Assembly (NCBI RefSeq): GCF_009760925.1
Contig: NZ_VRLV01000001.1
Coordinates: forward strand, 310,001-374,000
Direction of reading: 5' to 3'
DNA length: 64,000 nucleotides
Origin: Nonomuraea typhae
GTDB taxonomy: Bacteria; Actinomycetota; Actinomycetes; Streptosporangiales; Streptosporangiaceae
How positions within the stretch are numbered: position 1 is the first letter of the stretch; every line of letters starts with the position of its first letter. Both the position numbers and the translations under genes were made by a program. The notes beneath the pieces were generated by a model, which worked only from the letters and a program-made list of their open reading frames with translations, was not told the DNA's origin and searched no databases. Shown piece by piece: positions 17,296-25,301 of the stretch.

Positions 17296-17628
17296 ATGAG
17301 ATTCGCGTTGCTGCTGTTCGACCACGAGGACTACTGGGCCACGGTGCCGCAGGCGGAGATGGAGGCGGCCGTGGCCGAGCACGCCGCGTTCGGCCGTTAC
17401 CTGAGCGAACGCGGCGCCCCGTTCGCCGCGGCGGCCCTGAAACCCCAGTCCGAGGCCAGAACGCTGCGCTCCGGCGGCTCCGCTGCGGACGGCCCGTTCA
17501 CGCCGCTGCGCGAGGACTTGGCCGGGATCTATCTGGTCGAATGCGCCGACCCGGACGAGGCGGAAGAGCTCGCCCGCCGGTGCCCGATGGGGGCGGGCAT
17601 CGAGATCCGCCCTCTGTGGGAGGCATAG
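17296..17628 (+). CDS. YCII / DGPF-domain protein
   Basis: A 110-residue protein of the YCII-related superfamily, with the characteristic A-D-G-P-F-T signature at about residues 69-74 and the N-terminal strand M-R-F-A-L-L-L-F. Such proteins form ferredoxin-like dimers; many lie near sigma factors or transporters and their reactions are mostly unknown. GAGGGAGAAGGAGG is close upstream of ATG 17296. It is 18 bases downstream of the MFS gene and probably shares its transcript, which ends at the hairpin at 17670. Confidence 0.85.
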   Translation: MRFALLLFDHEDYWATVPQAEMEAAVAEHAAFGRYLSERGAPFAAAALKPQSEARTLRSGGSAADGPFTPLREDLAGIYLVECADPDEAEELARRCPMGAGIEIRPLWEA

Positions 17629-17669
17629 AGCCCCCTGCGGCAGGGTGGGGAGACGCGGCGGGCCGCCAT

Positions 17670-17699
17670 GCTGACCGGCCGAAGGGAGGGCCGGTCAGC
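17670..17699. terminator. bidirectional terminator hairpin
   Basis: GCTGACCGGCC (17670-17680) and GGCCGGTCAGC (17689-17699) form a perfect 11-bp stem with an 8-base loop between the convergent YCII and allantoicase genes. Confidence 0.75.
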
Positions 17700-17717
17700 A
17701 GGAGATCGCGGCGCCGT

Positions 17718-18665
17718 TCAGGTCAGGGTGCCGTGCAGGCGGATGCGGGCCAGGCCGCCGTCCGGGTAGATGTCCGCGCGCACGTGCGTGACCGGCCGCG
17801 GCTCGGTGAGGCGGAAGCGGTGCGGGGTGTCGGGCTGCAGCCGGGTCCGGGCCAGCAGGTCGGACCAGTCGCCGTCCCCGTCGCGCCCCTGCAGCCGGAT
17901 CTCGCCCGGCGCGTTGTACAGCAGGTTCGTGGTGTCGATCTCGGCCAGCCTGATGAGGCCGCGCCCGGCCAGGCGGATGACGATCCAGTCGTTGCCCGCG
18001 TCGCGCCGCCGCGCGGTCTCCCAGCCCTCGGCCTGGTGGCGGGCGAGGCCGGGGGCGATGGCGTGGTGCGGGGCGGAGTAGAACTCGTTGGAGCACTCCG
18101 TCACCACGGCCCCGTTGGCCAGCGCGGCCAGGTCCAGGCTGAGGCCGTCGTAGAGCGACAGGTCGGGGCGGACCTCGCCGTGCACGCGCAGCCGGGCGAT
18201 CCCCCCGTCGGGGTACATGTTCAGGCGGACATGGGTGAACCGCTGCCCCGAGCGCACCTCGAAGGAGTGCTCCGCGTCGCCCTTCAGATCCACCTGGGGC
18301 AGGATCTCGGTCCACGCGGCCGCGGCCAGGTCCTCGGGCGAGGGGTGACCGGCCACCTCGCACGCCTCCACGGACGCGTGCGGCGGATAGTTGCCCTTGA
18401 ACCACGCCGTGTCGATCACCAGGCCGCGCACGACACCCGGCAGCCCGAGCCGGACGATCGCCCAGTCGTGCCCCGGCGTGCGCCGCCGCCGGGTCTCCCA
18501 GCCGTCGTACACCTGGCCCTTGTTACCGAACGTCTCGGCCTGGAACGCCGGTCGGCCGGGGCGCACGAGCGCCTCCTTCTCGGCGAACGACTCGTCGCTG
18601 GCGGCCACGACGGCGCCGCCGTACGAGCGCAGGGCCAGGTCGGGCAGTCTGGTGAAGTCGGTCAT
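17718..18665 (-). CDS. alc: allantoicase
   Basis: A 315-residue allantoicase built of two discoidin-like repeats, each with the family signatures: G-W-E-T-R-R-R-R then H-D-W-A-I-V-R-L (about 55-72) and G-W-E-T-A-R-R-R then N-D-W-I-V-I-R-L (about 210-230), plus two R-L-N-M-Y-P-D-G-G / R-A-D-I-Y-P-D-G-G strands. It hydrolyses allantoate to ureidoglycolate and urea. Its ATG abuts the TGA of allantoinase, which is upstream on the same strand, so it is the last gene of the allantoin/glyoxylate operon. Note that no ureidoglycolate lyase gene of the AllA type is visible nearby. Confidence 0.94.
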   Translation of the reverse strand: MTDFTRLPDLALRSYGGAVVAASDESFAEKEALVRPGRPAFQAETFGNKGQVYDGWETRRRRTPGHDWAIVRLGLPGVVRGLVIDTAWFKGNYPPHASVEACEVAGHPSPEDLAAAAWTEILPQVDLKGDAEHSFEVRSGQRFTHVRLNMYPDGGIARLRVHGEVRPDLSLYDGLSLDLAALANGAVVTECSNEFYSAPHHAIAPGLARHQAEGWETARRRDAGNDWIVIRLAGRGLIRLAEIDTTNLLYNAPGEIRLQGRDGDGDWSDLLARTRLQPDTPHRFRLTEPRPVTHVRADIYPDGGLARIRLHGTLT

Positions 18666-19979
18666 TCAGCGTGCTCCCAACTGCAGGAAGGTTCCGTACG
18701 GCCGCGCCGTCACGTCGATGGGACGGCCGCGCAGCCAGGTGGTGCGGACGACGCCCCGGAGAGCGTGCCCGTGGTAAGGGGTCACGGGGTTCTTGTGGTG
18801 GAGGGCGTGGGCGTCCACGACGTGGGCGGCCTGGGGGTCGAAGGCGACGAGGTCGGCGTCGTTGCCCGGGGCGATCGTGCCCTTGCCGCTGACGCGGGCC
18901 AGCCGGGCGGGGCCTTCGGCCATCCAGCGGGCCACGTCGGCCAGGCCGTACCCACGCCGCGACGCCTCGGTCCAGACGGCGGTGAGGCCGAGCTGCAGGG
19001 AGGCGATGCCGCCCCACGCGGCGGCGAAGTCGGGCACCTTCAGGTCGGCCGGCGACGGCGAGTGGTCGGAGACGACGCAGGTCAGGGTGCCGTCCGCCAG
19101 GCCCTGCCAGAGCAGGTCGCGGTTGGCCGACGAGCGGATGGGCGGGCAGCACTTGTAGGCGGTCGCGCCCGCGGGGACCTGCTCGGCGGCGAGGGTCAGG
19201 TAGTGGGGGCAGGTTTCCGCGGTGATCGGGACGCCGGCGGCCTGCGCGTCGCGGAGCGGGCCGAGGCAGTCGGCGCTGGAGACGTGCAGGATGTGGACGC
19301 GGGCGCCGGTCTCGCGGGCCAGCCGGATGACGTGTTCGACGGCGCTGCGTTCGGCGGAGCCGGGGCGCGAGTCGAGAAATTCCGGATAGGTCGGGCCGGT
19401 GGGTTCGGCCAGCAGCGAGGGATCCTCCGCATGCACGATCATCAGCCCGTCGAAGGCGGCGATCTCGGCCAGCGCCGGTCGTACCTCCTCGAGGCCGAGC
19501 GGCGGGAACTCCTCCACCCCTGACGGCGACAGGAAGCACTTGAAGCCGAACACGCCCCGCTCGTGCAGGGGGCGCAGCTCCTTCACGTTGCCGGGCACCG
19601 CGCCGCCCCAGAAGCCGACGTCCACGTGGCACTGGCCGGCCGCGGCGGCCTTCTTCGCGCTCAGCGCGTCCGGGGTGACCGTGGGCGGCAGCGAGTTGAG
19701 CGGCATGTCCACGATCGTGGTGACGCCGCCCGCCGCGGCCGCCCGCGTGGCCGAGGCGAAGCCCTCCCAGTGGGTGCGGCCCGGCTCGTTGACGTGCACG
19801 TGCGTGTCGACCAGCCCGGGCAGCAGCGCGACCGGGCCGAGGTCGTGCTCGCGCGCCGCCGGCCGCGGTGCGTCGTACGGCAGCAGCGCCGCGATCGTGC
19901 CGTTCTGTACGGCTACCGCCGCGGCGCGCACCCCGTCCGGGGTCACCACGCGCCGCGAGCGGATCACCAGATCGTCCAT
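18666..19979 (-). CDS. allB: allantoinase
   Basis: A 437-residue cyclic amidohydrolase. Metal ligands are seen in D-T-H-V-H-V (about residue 57), the carboxylated Lys in G-F-K-C-F-L (about 143), H-A-E-D, H-V-S-S-A-D and the Asp in V-S-D-H-S-P (about 310). It opens the hydantoin ring of allantoin to give allantoate. The start ATG 19979 matches the usual M-D-L-V-I-R-x-x-R-V-V start; the open frame continues upstream only as an antisense-like shadow of glycerate kinase. It lies one base from the end of glycerate kinase and touches allantoicase, so these three are co-transcribed. Confidence 0.94.
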   Translation of the reverse strand: MDDLVIRSRRVVTPDGVRAAAVAVQNGTIAALLPYDAPRPAAREHDLGPVALLPGLVDTHVHVNEPGRTHWEGFASATRAAAAGGVTTIVDMPLNSLPPTVTPDALSAKKAAAAGQCHVDVGFWGGAVPGNVKELRPLHERGVFGFKCFLSPSGVEEFPPLGLEEVRPALAEIAAFDGLMIVHAEDPSLLAEPTGPTYPEFLDSRPGSAERSAVEHVIRLARETGARVHILHVSSADCLGPLRDAQAAGVPITAETCPHYLTLAAEQVPAGATAYKCCPPIRSSANRDLLWQGLADGTLTCVVSDHSPSPADLKVPDFAAAWGGIASLQLGLTAVWTEASRRGYGLADVARWMAEGPARLARVSGKGTIAPGNDADLVAFDPQAAHVVDAHALHHKNPVTPYHGHALRGVVRTTWLRGRPIDVTARPYGTFLQLGAR

Positions 19980-19980
19980 G

Positions 19981-21189
19981 TCACGTCCATTCGGCGGCGA
20001 TGCGGGCCGCCAGCCGTTCGAGCAGCGGGCCGGCCTCCGCCATGCAGCGGGCGGGGTCGGGTTCGAGGTCGGTGAGCGCGTAGGCGGCCTGGATGCCCGC
20101 GGCGCGCAGGTCGTCGTCGGAGAGCGTGCGCCGCCCGCAGACGGCCACCACGGGCACCCCGGCCACGGCGGCGGCCCGCGCGACGCCCACCGGGGCCTTG
20201 CCGCGCAGCGACTGCTCGTCCAGGGAGCCTTCGCCGGTGATGACCAGGCGGGCGCCGCGCACCTGCGCACCGAAGCCGAGCAGGTCGAGCAGGTACTCGA
20301 TGCCGGGCTGGATGTCGGCCCGCAGGAAGGCGAGGGCGGCGAAGCCGACGCCGCCGCCCGCGCCCGCGCCGGGCGCCCCGGCGACGCCCATGGGTCTGGG
20401 GACGCCGTCGTGCGCGTGTTCATGGTCGCGCCCGCTTCGCTCCTCGTTGGCTCCTTCGTCGCTCTCTCGTCCCGAGCTCCTGCACTCCGGGGCGCCGACC
20501 AGGCCGTGCGTGGCGGCGGCGCGGGCGGCCAGGCGGGCCAGCCCGGCCTCCAGCACCTGGACGTCCTCGGGCGAGGCGCCCTTCTGGGGTCCGTAGACGG
20601 CGGCGGCGCCGTGCGCGCCGAGGAGCGGGTTGTCGACATCACTCGCGACCACCACCTCAACCCCATCAAGGCTGATAAATCCAGACATGTCGATCTTTGC
20701 CAGCTCCCGCAACGCCGCCCCACCCTCGGGCAGCTCCGCCCCGGCCTCGTCCAGGAACCGGGCGCCCAGCGCACGAGCCATCCCGGCCCCGCCGTCGGTG
20801 GAGGCGCTGCCCCCGATCCCGAGCACGATCCGGGTGGCCCCGCGCTTGACCGCGTCCGCGATCAGCTCCCCGGTCCCGTAGCTCGTGGCGGTGAGCGCCG
20901 CCGGCCCCCCGGGCAGCCGCCGCAGCCCGGACGCCTCGGCCATCTCGATGACCGCGGTCGGCGCCCTCCACGCGTAGGCGGCGGCCACCGGCTCGCCCGT
21001 GGGACCGGTGACGGTCAGCGGAACACGCTCGAAACCGCAGGCCACGGCGGCGTCGACGGTGCCGTCGCCCCCGTCGGCCACGGGCAGCTCGACCGCCGGC
21101 ACGCCCAGCCCGGCCGAGACCCGGGCGGCGACCTCGGGCGCCGTGAGCGACCCCTTGAACTTGTCGGGTGCGATCAGCACGTGCTCCAC
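19981..21189 (-). CDS. glycerate kinase (carries in-frame repeat insert)
   Basis: A 402-residue GarK-type glycerate kinase. The family start [11 protein letters not shown] follows the start codon, P-V-A-D-G-G-D-G-T near residue 37 and [13 protein letters not shown] near residue 113 are present, and T-G-E-G-S-L-D-E-Q is in the last third. It phosphorylates glycerate made from tartronate semialdehyde. Between A-A-T-H-G and the conserved [10 protein letters not shown], about 40 residues are inserted, partly encoded by the 65-bp repeat at 20415-20479. GTG 21189 (or GTG 21192) is preceded by GAGGAG. It lies between allantoinase and glyoxylate carboligase. Confidence 0.9.
   Translation of the reverse strand: MEHVLIAPDKFKGSLTAPEVAARVSAGLGVPAVELPVADGGDGTVDAAVACGFERVPLTVTGPTGEPVAAAYAWRAPTAVIEMAEASGLRRLPGGPAALTATSYGTGELIADAVKRGATRIVLGIGGSASTDGGAGMARALGARFLDEAGAELPEGGAALRELAKIDMSGFISLDGVEVVVASDVDNPLLGAHGAAAVYGPQKGASPEDVQVLEAGLARLAARAAATHGLVGAPECRSSGRESDEGANEERSGRDHEHAHDGVPRPMGVAGAPGAGAGGGVGFAALAFLRADIQPGIEYLLDLLGFGAQVRGARLVITGEGSLDEQSLRGKAPVGVARAAAVAGVPVVAVCGRRTLSDDDLRAAGIQAAYALTDLEPDPARCMAEAGPLLERLAARIAAEWT
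20415..20479 (-). repeat. 65-bp dispersed element, copy 2 (inside glycerate kinase gene)
   Basis: On the minus strand this runs from GAGCTCG (20479-20473) to CACG (20418-20415) and matches copy 1 at 2194-2258 with about seven mismatches and no gaps. It is read in the same frame as copy 1, giving [21 protein letters not shown]. Host frame is kept. Confidence 0.9.
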
Positions 21190-21274
21190 CACTACGAACT
21201 CCTCGCGAGCTGTTACAGAATGGCTGGACACGCCTTCCTGCCCGGTGCGAGCGGGCAGGAGGGCGTGCCTATCA

Positions 21275-22981
21275 TCACACCTGCTCCGGAAGGGGTTCGA
21301 ACTCGCGTACCGCGTCGATGGACGAGACGCTGTGCGGGGTGTTGGCCTCACGCTCGATCATGATCTCCACAAGGACCGGACGCGAGGTGCGCCGCGCCTC
21401 CTTGGCGGCCCATTCCAGCGACGGCCGGATCCGCGCCGGGTCGTGCACCCGCGTCCCCGCGCAGCCGTACGCCTCCATGATCTTGACGTTGTCGCTGCCG
21501 AACTCGTCGTAGTGGATGTCGACCTCGTAGTTCATGTCGTAGCCGATCGACGCCTGCCGGATCAGCCCGAGGTATTCATTGTTCAGCATCACCAGCACGA
21601 ACGGCACGTTGTACTGCGCCGCCACCGCCAGCTCCTCCACCAGGAACTGGAAGCCGTAGTCGCCCACGACGCCGACCACGGTCGCCTCCGGGCGGGCCTT
21701 CTTGACGCCGATCGCCGCCGGGATCTCCCAGCCGAGCGGCCCGGCCTGCCCGCACACCTGGTAGCGGCGCGGCTTGCCGGCCTTCTGGTGCTGGCCGCCC
21801 CAGATCTGGTAGAGGCCGATCGCGGTGACGAAGTAGGTCTCGTCGTCGAAGAACTCGTTGATCTCCTTGTAGACGCGGGGCGCCTTGATCGGGACGTCGT
21901 CGAAGTCCTCGCGCCGGGTGAGCATGCGCTTCAGCTCCTGCACGCGCGCCACCCACCTTCCAGGCGTACGGCTGACGCCGCGCTCGCGCGCCAGGCCGGT
22001 GAGCGCCCGCAGGAACAGCCGCGTGTCGGAGACGATGCCCAGGTCGGGGCCGAAGACCCGGCCGATCTGGGTCGGTTCGATGTCCACGTGGATGAACGCG
22101 CGCTCGCCCCGGTAGACGTCGAGCGCGCCGGTGTGCCGGTCGCCGAACCGGGCGCCGAGCGCCAGCACCAGGTCCGACTCCAGGAAGGAGGCGTTGCCGT
22201 ACCGCTGCGAGGTCTGGATGCCGGTCATGCCGCAGTACAGCGGGTGGTCCTCGGCGAAGGAGCCCTTGCCCATGAGCGTGGCCTGCACCGGGATCTGCAG
22301 CAACCCGGCGAGCTCGGCCAGCTCGGGTGCGGCGTCGGCGAGGATGACGCCGCCGCCGGACAGGATGATCGGCCGCTCGGCGGCCAGCAGCATGTCCAGG
22401 GCGCGCTCGACGCGCGGCAGGTGCGGGCGCACCTCGCTGACGGGCAGCGGCGCGTCGATCGACGGGTCGTACTCGATCTCCTGCTTGGCGACGTCCACCG
22501 GGATGTCGATCAGGACCGGCCCAGGGCGGCCCGAGCGGGCGATCCGGAACGCCTCGCGGAAGATCCATGGCGCCTGGGCGGCCTCCTTGATCTGCACCGC
22601 CCACTTGGTGACCGGCTTGGCGATCTCCACGATGTCCACCGCCTGGAACGCCTCCTGGTGCAGCTTCGTGGAGGCGGCCTGGCCGGTGACGCAGATCATC
22701 GGGATCGAGTCGGCGATCGCGGTGTAGAGGCCGGTGATCATGTTGGTGCCGGCCGGTCCCGAGGTGCCGATGGCCACGCCGGCGCGGCCGTTGGTGCGCG
22801 CCCAGCCGTCGGCCATGTGGGTGGCGCCCTCCTCGTGCCGGACGATGAGGTGCTCGATGCCGCCGAGCCGCTCCATCGCCTTGTAGAGGGGCAGGATGGC
22901 CGCGCCGGGGCAGCCGAAGGCGACGTCGACGCCCTCCGACTTCAGGACGTGGACCACGGCCTCCATCGCGGGCATCTTCAT
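21275..22981 (-). CDS. gcl: glyoxylate carboligase (tartronate-semialdehyde synthase), Glu-bearing variant
   Basis: A 568-residue thiamine-diphosphate enzyme that condenses two glyoxylates to tartronate semialdehyde and CO2. It aligns with known Gcl along its length (F-G-x-P-G-A-A near 22, G-T-S-G-P-A-G-T-N-M-I-T-G-L-Y, H-I-D-I-E-P-T-Q-I-G-R-V, C-G-Q-A-G-P-L-G-W), with the ThDP motif G-D-Y ... N-N in the C-terminal domain. The family is known for Val in place of the catalytic Glu (R-H-V-E-G-A); here the sequence is R-H-E-E-G-A, with Glu50 at that place. It is also about 25 residues shorter than E. coli Gcl. It overlaps the reductase gene by four bases. Acetolactate synthase is the alternative, but context favours Gcl. 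Confidence 0.85.
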   Translation of the reverse strand: MKMPAMEAVVHVLKSEGVDVAFGCPGAAILPLYKAMERLGGIEHLIVRHEEGATHMADGWARTNGRAGVAIGTSGPAGTNMITGLYTAIADSIPMICVTGQAASTKLHQEAFQAVDIVEIAKPVTKWAVQIKEAAQAPWIFREAFRIARSGRPGPVLIDIPVDVAKQEIEYDPSIDAPLPVSEVRPHLPRVERALDMLLAAERPIILSGGGVILADAAPELAELAGLLQIPVQATLMGKGSFAEDHPLYCGMTGIQTSQRYGNASFLESDLVLALGARFGDRHTGALDVYRGERAFIHVDIEPTQIGRVFGPDLGIVSDTRLFLRALTGLARERGVSRTPGRWVARVQELKRMLTRREDFDDVPIKAPRVYKEINEFFDDETYFVTAIGLYQIWGGQHQKAGKPRRYQVCGQAGPLGWEIPAAIGVKKARPEATVVGVVGDYGFQFLVEELAVAAQYNVPFVLVMLNNEYLGLIRQASIGYDMNYEVDIHYDEFGSDNVKIMEAYGCAGTRVHDPARIRPSLEWAAKEARRTSRPVLVEIMIEREANTPHSVSSIDAVREFEPLPEQV

Positions 22982-23808
22982 CGGCTCAGCCCTTCGACGA
23001 CCTTGAGCAGGGCGGAGTGGTCCAGCCCGCCGTACCCCTGGGCGCGCGCGGAGGCGACGAGCTGCGCGGTGAGCGCGCCCATGGGGACGGCCACGCCGGC
23101 GCCGCGGGCGGCGTCGAGGACGATGCCCATGTCCTTGTGGTGCAGGTCGATGCGGAAGCCGGGCCGGAAGTCCCTGGCCAGCATGGACGTGCGCTTGAGG
23201 TCGAGGATGCGGCCGGCGGCCAGGCCGCCGGCGAGCACGTCCAGCCCGGCGGCGGCGTCCACTCCGGCCGCCTCCATGAGCACGATGGCCTCGGCGAGGA
23301 GGGCGTAGGTGCCGCCGACGACGAGCTGGTTGGCGGCCTTGACGTACTGCCCCGCGCCGGGGCCGCCGACGAGCCTGTACGTCGTGGCCACGGCCTCGAA
23401 GACCGGCTGGGCGGCCGCGAAGTCCGCCGCCGAGCCGCCGGCCATGATGGACAGGACGGCGTCGATCGCGCCCTTCTCACCGCCGGAGACCGGGGCGTCC
23501 AGGGTGCGCTTCCACTGCTGGGCGAGCTTCTGGGAGGTCTGCGGGGTGATGGTGGAGAAGTCGATGTAGAGGGCGTCTTGAGGGGCGTTCGCCGAAATTT
23601 CCGGGAAAACCGCCTCAACCTGCGGGTCCGCGGGCAGCATCGTGATCACCACGTCCGCGTCCCGGACCGCCTCGGCGACACTGCCCGCGAGGGCGCCCTC
23701 GAAATCCACGGGGCTCAGGTCGTGGCCGGTGACCTCGTGTTCCGCCCTGACCAGGTGCCCGGCCATGGGCCTGCCCATGACGCCGAGCCCGATGAAACCG
23801 ATCTTCAC
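22978..23808 (-). CDS. tartronate semialdehyde reductase (2-hydroxy-3-oxopropionate reductase)
   Basis: A 276-residue beta-hydroxyacid dehydrogenase with the N-terminal nucleotide motif G-F-I-G-L-G-V-M-G-R-P-M, the substrate motif D-A-P-V-S-G-G-E-K-G-A near residue 114, and the catalytic Lys in G-Q-Y-V-K-A-A-N-Q near residue 163. It reduces tartronate semialdehyde to glycerate. GTG 23808 overlaps the stop of the isomerase (GTGA) and has GGAG eight bases upstream; the frame continuing upstream is a shadow. It ends overlapping the Gcl start. Slightly shorter than the usual 292 residues. Confidence 0.92.
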   Translation of the reverse strand: MKIGFIGLGVMGRPMAGHLVRAEHEVTGHDLSPVDFEGALAGSVAEAVRDADVVITMLPADPQVEAVFPEISANAPQDALYIDFSTITPQTSQKLAQQWKRTLDAPVSGGEKGAIDAVLSIMAGGSAADFAAAQPVFEAVATTYRLVGGPGAGQYVKAANQLVVGGTYALLAEAIVLMEAAGVDAAAGLDVLAGGLAAGRILDLKRTSMLARDFRPGFRIDLHHKDMGIVLDAARGAGVAVPMGALTAQLVASARAQGYGGLDHSALLKVVEGLSR

Positions 23809-24566
23809 TGCGAGAACTCCTTGATCCACGAGAAATCCAGGCCGGGGTCCTTGTACTCCAGGCCCACCCAGCCGTCGTAGCCGCCGAGGAGATCCTTGAA
23901 CGGCAGCTCCCCGGTGCCGGGACGGCCGCGCCCCGGGCTGTCGGCGATCTGGACGTGGCCGACCAGCGGATGTGCGAGCGCCGCGGTCAGGTCCTCGCCC
24001 ATGCGGGCCAGGTGGTAGAGGTCGCACAGGAAGCGCACGTTCGGCTCCCCGACGCCCTCGATCACGTCGATCGCCCCCTTCACCGACACCAGCGGATAGG
24101 ACGGCGACTCGTAGCTGTTGAGCGCCTCGACCAGCACCACCGCGCCGGCCGCGGCCGCCTTGCGCGCGGCCAGCGCCAGGTTCTCCAGCGCCACCTCGTC
24201 CTGCCGCCGCTCCGACAGCCCGGGCACCCGGTTGCCGTAGAGCGCGTTGAGCGCCCGGCAGCCGAGCCGCCCGGCGATCCCGGCGGCCACGTCGAGGTTG
24301 TCGCGCAGCCGTACCCGGTCGCCGGGCCGGGAGAACAGCCCGCGCCCGCCCTCGGGGAGGTCGTCGAGGAAGTTCAGCCCGACGAGCTGGACCCCGGCGT
24401 CCTCGACCGCGGCGACGAACGCGTCCACCGCACGGTCATCGGGTACGGCTGCCGCGAACGGCCACCAGAACTCCACCCCGTCGAACCCGGCGGCCTTGGC
24501 CGCGGCCGGCCGCTCCAGCAGCGGCCGGTCGGTGAACAGGATGGAGCAGTTGACGTCGAACCTCAC
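23805..24566 (-). CDS. hyi: hydroxypyruvate isomerase
   Basis: A 253-residue TIM-barrel protein of the AP endonuclease 2-like family. It begins V-R-F-D-V-N-C-S-I-L-F-T-D like known Hyi proteins and has the metal-binding Glu in V-L-V-E-A-L-N near residue 139, D-L-Y-H near 178, H-V-Q-I-A-D near 210 and G-L-E-Y near 241. It interconverts hydroxypyruvate and tartronate semialdehyde. GTG 24566 has GGAAGGAG upstream and overlaps the stop of the first gene of the operon; a start 27 bases upstream is possible but less likely. Confidence 0.9.
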   Translation of the reverse strand: MRFDVNCSILFTDRPLLERPAAAKAAGFDGVEFWWPFAAAVPDDRAVDAFVAAVEDAGVQLVGLNFLDDLPEGGRGLFSRPGDRVRLRDNLDVAAGIAGRLGCRALNALYGNRVPGLSERRQDEVALENLALAARKAAAAGAVVLVEALNSYESPSYPLVSVKGAIDVIEGVGEPNVRFLCDLYHLARMGEDLTAALAHPLVGHVQIADSPGRGRPGTGELPFKDLLGGYDGWVGLEYKDPGLDFSWIKEFSQ

Positions 24567-24943
24567 GCTCTCTCCTTCCGGTAGGCGCGCCACGAGCCGT
24601 AGCCGGTGATGTCGGCCAGTTCGGCGTGCGAGGTGCTCGGCCGGCGCAGCAGCATGGCCAGGGCGGAGCCGCCGTCGGCCAGCTCGATCACCCCGAGCTC
24701 CAGCTCCGGCGGCTCGGCCGGGAGGACCTCGTCGCGCAGCCGGTCCAGGTCCAGGTCGTACAGCTCGCCGTCGATCTCGGCCCCGCCGTGCGAGACGGGG
24801 AACAGCGCCGGGCAGCGGTCGCCGACGGCGTAGAAGCGGTATTTGGCGGCGGTGCGGGTCTCGGCCACGAGGGGCGCGCCGCCGAGCAGGTGGTGCAGCG
24901 GTCCGCCCCGCATGGCGCCGCCGTTGAGGAACATCAGGGTCAT
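24563..24943 (-). CDS. stand-alone allophanate hydrolase C-terminal (AH_C) domain protein
   Basis: A 126-residue protein that matches the C-terminal domain of allophanate hydrolase: F-L-N-G-G-A-M-R-G-G-P-L-H-H near residue 5, T-A-A-K-Y-R-F-Y near 31, and L-P-A-E-P-P-E-L-E-L-G-V-I-E-L near 74. In two-domain AtzF-type enzymes this gamma-glutamylcyclotransferase-like fold follows the amidase and acts on its product; here there is no amidase domain. It is the first gene of the allantoin/glyoxylate operon and overlaps hyi. Start ATG 24943 has AAGGAG at a six-base spacing. Its role is unknown; a step in ureidoglycolate or carbamate breakdown is an inference from context. Confidence 0.8.
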   Translation of the reverse strand: MTLMFLNGGAMRGGPLHHLLGGAPLVAETRTAAKYRFYAVGDRCPALFPVSHGGAEIDGELYDLDLDRLRDEVLPAEPPELELGVIELADGGSALAMLLRRPSTSHAELADITGYGSWRAYRKERA

Positions 24944-24971
24944 GCAGGCTCCTTCGCTGGGGCCCGTGGGT

Positions 24972-24989
24972 CTGCCCGGTGACGGGCAG
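24972..24989 (-). promoter_or_regulatory. inverted repeat in the leader of the allantoin/glyoxylate operon
   Basis: CTGCCCG (24972-24978), a 4-base spacer and CGGGCAG (24983-24989) lie 29 bases upstream of the first ATG. It could be an operator or a leader hairpin. No -35/-10 pair close by is convincing. Confidence 0.4.
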
Positions 24990-25079
24990 CGCGGTGCCTG
25001 AGTGCCGTTTCAGTACACCCAGGCGGTTCCCGCCGGGTCTAGCCGCGAGAACTCCGAAGCTGCGCCGCGGGACCGGCGA

Positions 25080-25208
25080 TCAGCTTGTGCGTTGCGCCAA
25101 GCGCAGCTGGTTGAAGAGCACCAGGATGCCGCCCGCGATCGCCACACGCCCACGCACTGGATGAGCGTGGCGACGCCGCTGGTCGACCGGGTGCACCTCT
25201 GTTGTCAT
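25080..25208 (-). CDS. possible 42-residue small protein
   Basis: An ATG at 25208 with GGAG six bases upstream opens a 42-codon frame ending at TGA 25082-25080. The product is Arg/His-rich at first, then has a short hydrophobic run (V-A-I-A-G-G-I-L-V-L-F) near residues 23-33 and ends N-Q-L-R-L-A-Q-R-T-S. I do not recognise it; it could be a small membrane protein, a remnant, or chance. It is the only coding signal I can support in the 24944-25301 gap, which otherwise holds the promoter regions of the flanking divergent genes. Confidence 0.25.
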   Translation of the reverse strand: MTTEVHPVDQRRRHAHPVRGRVAIAGGILVLFNQLRLAQRTS

Positions 25209-25301
25209 GGACGACTCCAGAGGCCGGGGCATGCCCTGCAGCGGCGATGTCCCCGGGGTGTGCGAAGGTGTCCTGGAACCACGCACGGGACGGAGGCACC
25301 G

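Noticed and set aside
17073..19523. 816-codon plus-strand frame running from the MFS end over allantoicase and allantoinase
   Set aside because: It covers a convincing terminator and three well-identified genes in other frames; no start signal and no motifs.
21275..22981. Acetolactate synthase as the identity of the ThDP enzyme, suggested by Glu50
   Set aside because: Overall motifs and the tight operon with tartronate semialdehyde reductase, hydroxypyruvate isomerase and glycerate kinase fit glyoxylate carboligase better; kept as an alternative.
20999..23308. 769-codon plus-strand frame
   Set aside because: It lies opposite glyoxylate carboligase and its neighbours, which are clear by motifs and operon overlaps; the frame has no recognisable domain.
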